Below are positions 9,130 through 17,397 of a DNA stretch of 64,000 bases, in pieces. The translations under genes were made by a program, and so were the position numbers. The notes beneath the pieces are model-generated. The model saw only the letters and a list, made by a program, of their open reading frames with translations. It was not told where the DNA came from and did no database searches. Positions within the stretch are counted from its first letter, which is position 1; the number at the start of each line of letters is the position of its first letter. Source of the DNA: Rhizobium sp. EC-SD404 (GTDB taxonomy: Bacteria > Pseudomonadota > Alphaproteobacteria > Rhizobiales > Rhizobiaceae); assembly GCF_902498825.1 (NCBI RefSeq), contig NZ_LR701459.1, positions 2,403,890 through 2,467,889 on the forward strand, in the 5' to 3' direction.

Positions 9130-9154
9130 TTCGTGCGCCCAAAGAGCGCACGAA
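9130..9154. terminator. Strong hairpin after the M23 peptidase gene
   Basis: A perfect 9-bp inverted repeat TTCGTGCGC / GCGCACGAA with a 7-base loop starts 3 bp after the stop codon. There is no T-run after it, so it may be a Rho-independent-like or RNA-stabilising hairpin rather than a classic terminator. Confidence 0.4.
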
Positions 9155-9293
9155 GTGCCTGCAACGCCTGCCTTCCTTGACTTTCTGCCGTATAGGGCCT
9201 ATGTGCCGGCTCATCCAGGCGTCATTGCCGCTTGAGCGCTTAGCGCTGCCAGGTGCGAACTCCATGTGTTTGCGCCACTGTCCGCACACATAG

Positions 9294-10934
9294 ATGTCAG
9301 CCCCGATCCTAGAGATCAGAACGGAAACAAGTTCCCCCTTGACCACATTCTCCGAACTTGGCTTGAGCCAGAAAGTCCTCTCCGCGGTCACCGACGCGGG
9401 CTATAGCGAACCTACACCGATTCAGGAAGGGGCCATTCCACCGGCCCTGGAACGACGTGACGTGCTCGGCATCGCCCAGACAGGAACCGGCAAGACGGCC
9501 TCGTTCGTCCTGCCGATGCTGACGCTGCTGGAAAAGGGCCGCGCCCGCGCACGCATGCCGCGCACGCTCATTCTGGAACCGACGCGCGAACTGGCTGCGC
9601 AGGTTGCCGAGAATTTCGAGAAATACGGCAAGAACCACAAGCTCAACGTCGCGCTGCTGATCGGCGGCGTCTCCTTCGATGAGCAGGATCGTAAGCTGGA
9701 GCGTGGCGCAGACGTCCTCATCTGCACCCCCGGCCGCCTGCTCGACCATTGCGAACGCGGCAAGCTGCTCATGAGCGGAGTCGAAGTCCTCGTCATCGAC
9801 GAAGCCGACCGCATGCTCGACATGGGCTTCATCCCGGACATCGAGCGCATTGTGAAGCTCATTCCCTTCACGCGCCAGACGCTGTTCTTCTCGGCAACCA
9901 TGCCGCCTGAAATCCAGAAGCTCGCCGACAACTTCCTGCAGAACCCGGTCCGCGTCGAAGTCTCGACCCGTTCGTCCACGGCGACGACCGTCACGCAACG
10001 TCTCGTTGCCTGTGGCAGCAAGGATTTCGAAAAGCGGTCGGCATTGCGCGATCTGATCCGTGCCCAGGACGACCTCAAGAACGCGATCATCTTCTGCAAC
10101 CGCAAGCGCGATGTGGCCGATCTCTTCCGCTCGCTCGCCCGCCACGAGTTCTCGGCCGGCGCTCTGCATGGCGACATGGATCAGCGGTCCCGCACGACGA
10201 TGCTGCACAATTTCCGCGAAGGAAAGCTGCAGCTTCTGGTGGCTTCCGACGTCGCCGCGCGCGGTCTCGACATTCCGGATGTGAGCCACGTCTTCAATTT
10301 CGACGTGCCGATCCATGCCGAAGACTACGTCCACCGCATCGGTCGCACCGGTCGTGCCGGCAGGTCGGGCAAGGCCTTTACGCTCGTGACCAAGCGCGAG
10401 GCGAAGTACACGGACGCGATCGAAAAGCTGATCGATCAGAAGATCGAATGGCTCGATGGCGATATCTCCACCATCGTGCAGTCGCCTGACGAAGACGACC
10501 GCCGCGGTCGCGCCAAGCCGGCTGGCCGCAATGCAGCCCGCCAGGGCCGCAAATCGGATGGCCCACGCACCCGTCCCGCCCGCGAAGAAGCATTGATCGA
10601 GGCCGCAGCCGAACTGGCGGCAGCCGAGACACCCGCCGTCGAAGAAGCGACGGCCGCTCCGGTAGCCGAACGTCAACCGGCAGAACGCGCGCCTGTCGAA
10701 CGCGCCGCCGCTGTCGACCGCACGCCTGTTGCTGAAGACACTGCACGTCCTCAGCGCCAGGACGCCGCCAACGACGATCGCCGCAATCGCGGTCGCGACA
10801 ATGGTCGTGACGGCAATCGCGACAACGGCCGCGACAACAATCGGCGGCATCGTTCGCAGCGTGACGACGATTTCACGCCGGTCGGCTTCGGCGACGATAT
10901 CCCCGCATTCATGACCATCGCCGCGCGCGCCTGA
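9294..10934 (+). CDS. DEAD-box ATP-dependent RNA helicase (RhlE-like)
   Basis: A 546-residue helicase that unwinds or remodels RNA in the cytoplasm, as in ribosome assembly or RNA decay. The Q motif (TPIQEGAIPPAL), Walker A AQTGTGKT near residue 62, DEAD in VIDEADRMLDMGF near 169, SAT near 200 and the motif VI HRIGRTGRAGR near 347 are intact. Residues about 400-535 form a disordered tail, first Ala/Glu/Pro-rich, then an Arg/Asp/Asn/Gly repeat (RDNGRD units) typical of RNA-binding tails. Start ATG 9294 has only a weak ribosome site; a TTG at 9339 is an alternative. Confidence 0.93.
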   Translation: MSAPILEIRTETSSPLTTFSELGLSQKVLSAVTDAGYSEPTPIQEGAIPPALERRDVLGIAQTGTGKTASFVLPMLTLLEKGRARARMPRTLILEPTRELAAQVAENFEKYGKNHKLNVALLIGGVSFDEQDRKLERGADVLICTPGRLLDHCERGKLLMSGVEVLVIDEADRMLDMGFIPDIERIVKLIPFTRQTLFFSATMPPEIQKLADNFLQNPVRVEVSTRSSTATTVTQRLVACGSKDFEKRSALRDLIRAQDDLKNAIIFCNRKRDVADLFRSLARHEFSAGALHGDMDQRSRTTMLHNFREGKLQLLVASDVAARGLDIPDVSHVFNFDVPIHAEDYVHRIGRTGRAGRSGKAFTLVTKREAKYTDAIEKLIDQKIEWLDGDISTIVQSPDEDDRRGRAKPAGRNAARQGRKSDGPRTRPAREEALIEAAAELAAAETPAVEEATAAPVAERQPAERAPVERAAAVDRTPVAEDTARPQRQDAANDDRRNRGRDNGRDGNRDNGRDNNRRHRSQRDDDFTPVGFGDDIPAFMTIAARA

Positions 10935-10948
10935 TCGGCCGCGCTTCG

Positions 10949-11311
10949 ATGCGGACGACCGCGATACTGGTCATCGCCGCCGGCTTGCTCGGCTCAGCCG
11001 GCGTAGCACTTGCTGCCGCGGCTTCGCACGGAGGCGACCCCCGCCTCCTTGCGAGCGCCGCCGCTCTTTCCCTTGCGCACGCCCCTGCTCTGTTGGGGCT
11101 CGCAGCACTTTCCGAAAAATCCCGGCTGTTCATACCCGCCGGCCTGCTGCTCGCCCTCGGCACGATGCTGTTTGCTGCCGACCTCACATTGCGCGCAACG
11201 GCAGGCAACGCACTCTTTCCGATGTCCGCGCCTATCGGCGGCTTCGCGATGATCGCCGGCTGGGTCGTCGTTGTGATCGCAGGCCTTGTCATGGCGACGC
11301 GCCGCGGCTGA
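10949..11311 (+). CDS. DUF423 family small membrane protein
   Basis: A 120-residue integral membrane protein with four predicted helices, starting with MRTTAILVIAAGLLGSAGVA. Length, helix layout and the AHAPALLGLAAL segment fit the DUF423 (YgdD) family of inner-membrane proteins of unknown function. It begins 14 bp after the helicase stop on the same strand and may be co-transcribed. Confidence 0.72.
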   Translation: MRTTAILVIAAGLLGSAGVALAAAASHGGDPRLLASAAALSLAHAPALLGLAALSEKSRLFIPAGLLLALGTMLFAADLTLRATAGNALFPMSAPIGGFAMIAGWVVVVIAGLVMATRRG

Positions 11312-11508
11312 CAATCTGCCTTCAGCGGTTGCGTCTGCGCCCGTGTCGGTCTATCGACTGCCGTCAATTCGGGCATTCGTTGTCCGGATCGCCGGACCGG
11401 GCATCATGTTGCAGGCCGAGGAGGAGCGGCAGCGCATTGCCACCACCTTCCGTTGTCCTGCCATCACCCGGTCTCAAGCTCTCAACTTCTTGGTTCAGAG
11501 GCTGAACT

Positions 11509-12066
11509 ATGTCGTTCCTAGCCGCGATCGTTAAGGCGATCGGCCGTTTCAACGGCCTTCTCGGTCAGATCCTTGCCTGGCTCTCGCTCGGCATCGTGCT
11601 TGTCTGCTTCACCGTCGTCGTCCAGCGCTATCTCTTTTCCACATCGCTGATCTGGATGCAGGATCTCTATATCTGGTTGAATGGCGCCATGTTCATGGGC
11701 ATCGCCGGCTTCGCGCTGCTGCGTGACGACCACGTCCGCGTCGACATCTTCTATCGCCCGGCGACGATCGAACGGAAAGCGATGGTCGATCTCTTCGGTG
11801 TCGTCGTTTTCCTTCTGCCCTTCTGCTACATCGTCGTACTCTACAGCTGGTCCTACGTGATCCGATCGTGGAACCTCGGCGAAGGCTCCGCCAATTTCGG
11901 CGGAATGCCCGGGCTCTATGTACTCAAATCTTTCATCTTCGTCTTCGCCGGCGTCGTGGCGCTGCAGGGCCTTGCCATGGCCGGACGAAGCATCCTCGTT
12001 CTTGCCGGACAGGAAGAACTTTTGCCCGCAGATTTGCGGTATCGCCTTCCGGGCGAAGGGGAGTAA
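11509..12066 (+). CDS. TRAP transporter small permease (DctQ type)
   Basis: A 185-residue membrane protein with four predicted helices. It is the small subunit of a tripartite ATP-independent periplasmic transporter, which uses an ion gradient to import carboxylates captured by a periplasmic binding protein. The core pattern is visible: an N-terminal helix with VVVQRYLFSTSLIWMQDLYIWLNG, then FALLRDDHVRVDIFYR, which is the usual DctQ signature. The start follows GAGGCTGAACT. The large permease starts 6 bp after its stop. Confidence 0.9.
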   Translation: MSFLAAIVKAIGRFNGLLGQILAWLSLGIVLVCFTVVVQRYLFSTSLIWMQDLYIWLNGAMFMGIAGFALLRDDHVRVDIFYRPATIERKAMVDLFGVVVFLLPFCYIVVLYSWSYVIRSWNLGEGSANFGGMPGLYVLKSFIFVFAGVVALQGLAMAGRSILVLAGQEELLPADLRYRLPGEGE

Positions 12067-12072
12067 TCGACA

Positions 12073-13464
12073 ATGGATCCTGTACTGATCGGCGAGATCC
12101 TCGCCGGGCTGATGTTCTTCGGCATCATCGGCGTGTTAATGCTGGGCTTCCCGGTCGCCTTCACGCTGGCCGGCGTCTCGCTTCTCTTCGGCCTCGTCGG
12201 CATGTTCTTCGGCGTCTTCGATCCGTCCAATTTTGGCTCGCTCGCCAACCGCTATGTCGGCTTCATGACCAACGAGGTCCTCGTCGCCGTTCCGCTCTTC
12301 ATCTTCATGGGCGTGATGCTCGAGCGATCGGGCATCGCCGAACAGCTGCTCCTCACCATGGGCAAGCTTTTCGGCAATCTGCGCGGCGGGCTCGGCATCT
12401 CGGTCATTCTCGTCGGCGCGCTGCTGGCGGCATCCACCGGCGTTGTCGGCGCAACGGTGGTCACCATGGGCCTCATTTCGCTGCCGGCCATGCTGCGCGC
12501 CGGCTATGACCCGAAACTCGCTTCCGGTGTCATCTGCGCGTCAGGCACGCTTGGTCAGATCATTCCGCCCTCGACCGTGCTGATCTTCATGGGCGACATG
12601 CTGTCCGGCATCAACGCCCAGGTTCAGATGGCAAAGGGCAACTTTGCCCCTGCGCCCGTTTCTGTCGGCGATCTCTTCGCCGGCGCCATCATCCCAGGCT
12701 TCCTGCTCGTCGGTCTCTATCTGCTGTGGATGGTCTTCAAGGCCATCACCGCGCCTGAAAGCTGCCCGGCGACGCCGGTGCCGGCCGACCAGAAGAAAGA
12801 CCTCTGGAAGGAAGTCGTCACTGCGCTCGTGCCACCGCTCATGCTGATCATCGCCGTGCTCGGCTCGATCCTCGGCGGCATCGCTACGCCGACGGAAGCG
12901 GCCTCGGTTGGCGCCATCGGCGCAACGATCCTCGCCGCGCTGCGCTGGCGCCTGTCGTTCCAGGTGTTGCGCCAAGTCACGATCTCGACCGCCACCATCA
13001 CCTCGATGGTGTTCATCATCCTGCTCGGCGCATCGGTATTCTCGATCGTCTTCCGCCTCATGGGCGGCGACAATCTGGTCCACGATATCCTGACCGCCCT
13101 GCCCGGTGGCGTCTATGGCGCGCTCATCGTCGTCATGCTGATGATGTTCGTCCTCGGCTTCATCCTGGACACGTTCGAGATCATCTTCATCATCGTGCCG
13201 ATCACGGCGCCGGTGCTGCTCAATCTCGGTGTGGACCCCGTCTGGCTCGGCGTCCTGATCGGCGTCAACTTGCAGACCAGCTTCCTGACGCCACCCTTCG
13301 GCTTCGCGCTCTTCTATCTGCGCGGCGTGGCCCCCAACCGGGTCACCACGGGCATGATCTATCGCGGCGTCATCCCGTTCGTCGGGCTGCAGGTCGTGGC
13401 GATCGCGCTGCTGTTCATCTTCCCGGAACTGGCCACCTGGCTGCCGCGCTGGATCTACAGCTGA
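12073..13464 (+). CDS. TRAP transporter large permease (DctM type)
   Basis: A 463-residue protein with about 12 membrane helices, the ion-coupled transport subunit of the TRAP system. Typical DctM landmarks are seen: GFPVAFTLAGVSLLFGL at the start, VPLFIFMGVMLERSG, ASTGVVGATVVTMGLISLP, GTLGQIIPPS and FLTPPFGFALFYLRGVAP. It forms one unit with the DctQ gene just before it. The binding-protein gene lies downstream on the opposite strand across a shared terminator. Confidence 0.93.
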   Translation: MDPVLIGEILAGLMFFGIIGVLMLGFPVAFTLAGVSLLFGLVGMFFGVFDPSNFGSLANRYVGFMTNEVLVAVPLFIFMGVMLERSGIAEQLLLTMGKLFGNLRGGLGISVILVGALLAASTGVVGATVVTMGLISLPAMLRAGYDPKLASGVICASGTLGQIIPPSTVLIFMGDMLSGINAQVQMAKGNFAPAPVSVGDLFAGAIIPGFLLVGLYLLWMVFKAITAPESCPATPVPADQKKDLWKEVVTALVPPLMLIIAVLGSILGGIATPTEAASVGAIGATILAALRWRLSFQVLRQVTISTATITSMVFIILLGASVFSIVFRLMGGDNLVHDILTALPGGVYGALIVVMLMMFVLGFILDTFEIIFIIVPITAPVLLNLGVDPVWLGVLIGVNLQTSFLTPPFGFALFYLRGVAPNRVTTGMIYRGVIPFVGLQVVAIALLFIFPELATWLPRWIYS

Positions 13465-13492
13465 TCCCGAAGCGGGCGTCTTTCGGTAGAAC

Positions 13493-13527
13493 AAAAAAGC
13501 CCGGAGCAGAACGCTCCGGGCTTTTTT
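13493..13527. terminator. Bidirectional Rho-independent terminator
   Basis: A 9-bp stem GCCCGGAGC / GCTCCGGGC with the loop AGAAC, flanked by AAAAAA on the left and TTTTTT on the right. It can end transcription in both directions, serving the convergent dctQM and binding-protein genes. Confidence 0.88.
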
Positions 13528-13555
13528 CGTTTTGATCAGATCAGCGAGAGAACGC

Positions 13556-14653
13556 TCAGATCTGGAAGTACTTCTCGCGTGCCTGAATGAAGAGCGAGTC
13601 GGTGCCCTGCGTCTTCTGGCGAACGATGTTCAGCGCCGAGATGAAGCTTTCGGCAGTCTTCTTCGTCAATTCGTCGCTCGAATCGCGCAGACCCGTAAGG
13701 ATCTCGGTCGCCGCCTGTGCGCCGGCTTCCAGGATTTCATCCGGGAACTGACGGATCTGGACGCCGTGGTCGTTGACCAGCGTCTGAAGGGCGCGCGGGT
13801 CGTTGGCGGCGAAGTCGGCCGCAACCGCATCGTACTCGGCCTGGCAGCAATCACGGATGATCGCCTGCAGGTCTGCCGACAGTGCGGTGTACTTTGCCTT
13901 GTCGACGACGAGCTCGGTTGCCAGGCCCGGCTCGATGAAGCTCGGGAAGTAGTAGTTCTTGGCGATCTGGTAGAAGCCGAGCGCGAGGTCGTTGTAGGGA
14001 CCGACGAATTCGGCCGCGTCGAGCGTGCCAGACTGCAGCGCCTGGAAAATCTCGCCCGCTGCCATATTGGTGACGGAAGCGCCGAGACGTTCCCAGACCT
14101 GGCCACCGAGGCCCGGCGTGCGGAAACGAAGGCCCTGCACGTCGGCGACGCCCGTCAGCTCGTTGCGGAACCAGCCGCCTGCCTGTGTACCAGTATCGCC
14201 CGACAGGAAGCCCTGAACGCCGTACTGGTCGTAGATTTCGTCCCAGATTTCCTGACCGCCGAGATAGCGAACCCAGCCGGTCAGTTCACGCGAGGTCATG
14301 CCGAAAGGCACGCCGGTAAAGAAGTTCAGAGCCTGGCTCTTGTTCTGCCAATAATAGGCGGCGCCGTGGCTCATCTCGGCCGAACCGTCGATGACAGCGT
14401 CGAGCGCCTGCAGCGGCGGTACAAGTTCGCCGGCGGAATAGAGCTGGATGGTCAGACGGCCGCCCGAGGCGGCAGTGATGCGGTCGGCCAGGCGCTGGGC
14501 ACCAACGCCGAGACCGGGAAAGTTCTTCGGCCACGTCGTGACCATGCGCCAGGTCTGATTTTCCTGCGCGATAGCCGGCGCTGCAAGAACCGAGCTTGCA
14601 GCGACGCCGACGCCGGCAAATCCAGCTTTCGTGATGAATGAACGGCGATCCAT
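13556..14653 (-). CDS. TRAP transporter substrate-binding protein (DctP family, TakP-like)
   Basis: A 365-residue periplasmic binding protein. It starts with a Tat-type signal (DRRSFITKAG, twin Arg at 3-4, then a hydrophobic stretch ending SVLAAPAIAQ). The mature part begins with WRMVTTWP, as in TakP-type proteins that bind 2-oxo acids, often as dimers with a metal ion. Start 14653 is preferred because GGAGG lies eight bases upstream; the frame is open to 14668. It is convergent with its presumed permease partners dctQM. The 2-oxo acid substrate is inferred from family resemblance only. Confidence 0.9.
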   Translation of the reverse strand: MDRRSFITKAGFAGVGVAASSVLAAPAIAQENQTWRMVTTWPKNFPGLGVGAQRLADRITAASGGRLTIQLYSAGELVPPLQALDAVIDGSAEMSHGAAYYWQNKSQALNFFTGVPFGMTSRELTGWVRYLGGQEIWDEIYDQYGVQGFLSGDTGTQAGGWFRNELTGVADVQGLRFRTPGLGGQVWERLGASVTNMAAGEIFQALQSGTLDAAEFVGPYNDLALGFYQIAKNYYFPSFIEPGLATELVVDKAKYTALSADLQAIIRDCCQAEYDAVAADFAANDPRALQTLVNDHGVQIRQFPDEILEAGAQAATEILTGLRDSSDELTKKTAESFISALNIVRQKTQGTDSLFIQAREKYFQI

Positions 14654-14824
14654 TGGGTTTTCCTCCACTGTCTATACCCGAACAGGTCGTCGGGCGACGT
14701 GAAGTAAACCTTCTGGATTCCGCCCTACGCTGTCGGTCCACATCGCACAGCAGGGCGGGATAGTCTAGCAGAGCGACCACGAAGACCGTTCTCAATAGAG
14801 CTAGAGGTAAATGCTCTATGCCAT

Positions 14825-14971
14825 TCAGGTAAGAAGAAGAATGATCAACACGACGACGATCACGAGGCCGAGACCGCCGGACGGGCCATAGCCCCAGTTG
14901 CGGCTATGCCCCCAGCGCGGCAATGCGCCGATGACAAGAAGCACCAGCACGATGAGAATGATGAGTTCCAC
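14825..14971 (-). CDS. DUF3309 small membrane protein
   Basis: A 48-residue protein with two hydrophobic helices around a conserved centre, ALPRWGHSRNWGYGPSGGLG. That centre (ALP-W--S--WGYGPSGG-G) is the hallmark of the DUF3309 family of tiny membrane proteins common in alphaproteobacteria. The start is GTG at 14971, eight bases after AGGAG on the minus strand. Function is unknown. Confidence 0.82.
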   Translation of the reverse strand: MELIILIVLVLLVIGALPRWGHSRNWGYGPSGGLGLVIVVVLIILLLT

Positions 14972-15033
14972 GGCATTATCTCCTGTCGAGACGGCAACTT
15001 GCGGCTCCCAACGAACCGCAGGCCGAGGGTGTC

Positions 15034-15108
15034 CTAGACAAGCCCGAGAAGCGAAAGGATGAAGCCGATGACGACGATAAGGCCGACGATGTAAACGATG
15101 GTATGCAT
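15034..15108 (-). CDS. Tiny single-pass membrane peptide (24 residues)
   Basis: An ATG frame of 24 codons encoding MHTIVYIVGLIVVIGFILSL and four more residues. It is almost entirely hydrophobic, with one transmembrane helix. I recall near-identical short peptides annotated in other rhizobia, which supports it as real, but this was not checked. GGAGA lies 11-12 bases before the start. It sits 63 bp upstream of the DUF3309 gene on the same strand. Function is unknown. Confidence 0.5.
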   Translation of the reverse strand: MHTIVYIVGLIVVIGFILSLLGLV

Positions 15109-15203
15109 GAGCGTGCTGTCTCCGCTGTTCAGGTGTCGAACCAACGGAAACATGACGCTTTTGTTCCGGGAGCGCTCACAAATGCGTGAACGCGGGGGCG
15201 GTG

Positions 15204-15602
15204 CTACGCGTCGCCTCGAACGACGGCATCGCCGCGCTTGGCGAGCGCTTCGAGGTCGGCTGGCTTCAGCTCGACCGACTCACCGCAACCGCAGGCCGAC
15301 GTCTGGTTGGGGTTGTTGAACACGAAGCCCGAACGCAGCTTGGTGGTTTCATAATCCATCTGGGTGCCGAGCAGGAACAGCACTGCCTCGGGCGCCACGT
15401 AGACGCGGGCACCGTCCGCTTCGATCAGATCGTCCTTGGCTGACGGCGCATCGACGAGCTCCACCGTGTATTCCATACCGGCGCAGCCACCCTTCTTGAT
15501 CCCGACACGGATGCCTTCGACCGGTTGGTTGGCGTTGGCAACGATGGCCTTGACCCGCTCCGCAGCCGCATCGGTCATGGTCATGACAGCGAACTGACCC
15601 AT
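15204..15602 (-). CDS. sufA: Iron-sulfur cluster assembly A-type carrier SufA (HesB/IscA family)
   Basis: A 132-residue A-type carrier that accepts Fe-S clusters from the SufBCD scaffold and passes them to target enzymes. The three conserved cysteines are present: Cys40 in KKGGCAGMEY, and Cys104 and Cys106 in SACGCGESV. The start at 15602 follows AGGAG. It is the last gene of the suf operon, about 105 bp after the DUF59 gene on the same strand. Confidence 0.93.
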   Translation of the reverse strand: MGQFAVMTMTDAAAERVKAIVANANQPVEGIRVGIKKGGCAGMEYTVELVDAPSAKDDLIEADGARVYVAPEAVLFLLGTQMDYETTKLRSGFVFNNPNQTSACGCGESVELKPADLEALAKRGDAVVRGDA

Positions 15603-15706
15603 TCGAAACTCCTGCCCTTCTGGGCGTTTGCGCATCAAAATCAGGTGCGCTTCGGTATCAACCTAATCACGGCCAGGGTCGGCCGCAAGACGGCAGGCGC
15701 CTACCG

Positions 15707-16141
15707 TCAGTACCAGCCGACGGCGACCTGAGCTTCTTCGCTCATGCGCGCAGGCGTCCAAGGTGGATCGAACGTCAGCTTCACGTCGACGCCCGACACA
15801 CCTTCCACGGTTCCGACCGCATTCTCGACCCAGCCCGGCATTTCGCCGGCAACCGGACATCCAGGCGCGGTCAGCGTCATGTCGACCTTGACCATGCGGT
15901 CGTCCTCGATATCGATCTTGTAGATCAGGCCGAGCTCGTAGATGTCGGCCGGGATCTCCGGATCGTAGACGGTCTTCAGCGCCGCGATGATGTCGTCCGT
16001 CATGCGCGCGAGCTCTTCCTGCGGAATGGCCGAGGCCACTGGGGCGGCGCCGGTGACGGCTTCGGCGGCTCCAACCGTGGAAGTCTCGCTCGATTCGTCG
16101 GGCTTTGCGGTTGTCTCGGTCATCATGGCAGTTCCCATCAT
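15707..16141 (-). CDS. sufT: DUF59/MIP18-type Fe-S assembly protein of the suf operon
   Basis: A 144-residue protein. An Ala/Thr/Glu-rich N-terminal extension of about 40 residues precedes a DUF59 (MIP18/PaaD-like) domain, with IIAALKTVYDPEIPADIYELG and the conserved Cys motif TAPGCPVAGEMP. DUF59 proteins help mature Fe-S proteins. Some rhizobial papers call this gene sufX. Two ATGs stand in tandem at 16141 and 16138, and MMTETTAK further in is another possible start. The sufS stop lies 11 bp upstream, so it is in the operon. Confidence 0.88.
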   Translation of the reverse strand: MMGTAMMTETTAKPDESSETSTVGAAEAVTGAAPVASAIPQEELARMTDDIIAALKTVYDPEIPADIYELGLIYKIDIEDDRMVKVDMTLTAPGCPVAGEMPGWVENAVGTVEGVSGVDVKLTFDPPWTPARMSEEAQVAVGWY

Positions 16142-16152
16142 CGTTTCCGCGC

Positions 16153-17397
16153 TCAGGCGAAGAAGGCGCGCGCCTTTTCAAGCGCTTCCACAAGGACATC
16201 CACTTCCTTGCGCGTATTGTACATCCCAAAGGATGCCCTGCATGTGGAGGTCACGCCGAAACGCTTCAAGAGCGGCTGAGCGCAGTGGGTGCCGGCACGA
16301 ACCGCTACACCCGAGCGATCGATCACCATCGACACGTCGTGGGCGTGGATGCCCTCGATCTCGAAGGAGAAGATTGCGCCTTTGCCCGGCGCATCGCCGA
16401 TCACACGAAGCGCATTGACCGACTGGAGCTTCTCGCGGGCATAGGCCGTCAGATCCGCTTCATGGGCGGCGATGGCCTCGCGGCCGATGCTTTCCATGTA
16501 GTCGAGCGCGGCACCGAGGCCGATCGCCTGGACGATCGGCGGCGTTCCGGCCTCGAAACGATGCGGCGGATCGTTATAGGTCACGCCCTCTTCCGATACG
16601 TCGACGATCATCTCGCCGCCGCCCTGGAAGGGCCGCATCGTCTTCAGCATCTCGGTCTTGCCGTAGAGCACGCCGATGCCGGACGGACCGTACACCTTGT
16701 GCCCCGTGAAGACGTAGAAGTCGCAATCGATGTCGCGAACATCGACCGGCATGTGAACCGCCGCCTGGCTGCCGTCGACGAGCACGGGAATGCCGCGCTC
16801 GTGGGCGATCCGGCAGACGTCCTTGACCGGGATGACCGTGCCGAGCACGTTCGACATGTGGGTGATCGCCACGAGCTTCGTGCGATCCGTCAGGCTCGCC
16901 GCAAACGCATCGAGATCGAAAGACCCGTCGACACCGACCGGCACCCAGACCAGCTTTGCGCCCTGCCGCTCGCGGATGAAATGCCAAGGCACGATATTGG
17001 AGTGATGCTCCATGATCGTCAGGACGATCTCGTCGCCCTCGCCGATATGCGGCATGCCGTAACCGTAGGCGACGGTGTTGATCGCCTCCGTCGTCGACTT
17101 CGTGAAGACGATCTCGTCTTCGGATGCAGCATTGAGGAAGCGTTTCACCTTGCTGCGCGATGCCTCATAGGCATCGGTCGCCGCGTTCGACAGGAAATGC
17201 AGCCCGCGATGCACGTTCGCATACTCGTTCGAGTAAGCGTGCGTGATCGCATCGATCACCGCCTGCGGCTTCTGCGCCGATGCGCCATTGTCGAGATAGA
17301 CCAGCGGCTTGCCATAGACTTCCCGCGAAAGGATAGGGAAGTCGCGGCGGATCGCTTCGACGTCATAGCCATTCCGTGCGGTGCGGGCGTCCATCAA
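16153..17397 (-). CDS. sufS: Cysteine desulfurase SufS (class II)
   Basis: A 414-residue pyridoxal-phosphate enzyme that takes sulfur from L-cysteine for Fe-S assembly. The PLP lysine lies in FTGHKVYGPSGIG, and the active-site cysteine in the class II motif RAGTHCAQPLL near the C-terminus. The first half carries YLDNGASAQKPQAVI, typical of SufS. Its start overlaps the sufD stop by 4 bp, indicating translational coupling. A different, class I desulfurase heads the same operon. Confidence 0.95.
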   Translation of the reverse strand: MMDARTARNGYDVEAIRRDFPILSREVYGKPLVYLDNGASAQKPQAVIDAITHAYSNEYANVHRGLHFLSNAATDAYEASRSKVKRFLNAASEDEIVFTKSTTEAINTVAYGYGMPHIGEGDEIVLTIMEHHSNIVPWHFIRERQGAKLVWVPVGVDGSFDLDAFAASLTDRTKLVAITHMSNVLGTVIPVKDVCRIAHERGIPVLVDGSQAAVHMPVDVRDIDCDFYVFTGHKVYGPSGIGVLYGKTEMLKTMRPFQGGGEMIVDVSEEGVTYNDPPHRFEAGTPPIVQAIGLGAALDYMESIGREAIAAHEADLTAYAREKLQSVNALRVIGDAPGKGAIFSFEIEGIHAHDVSMVIDRSGVAVRAGTHCAQPLLKRFGVTSTCRASFGMYNTRKEVDVLVEALEKARAFFA

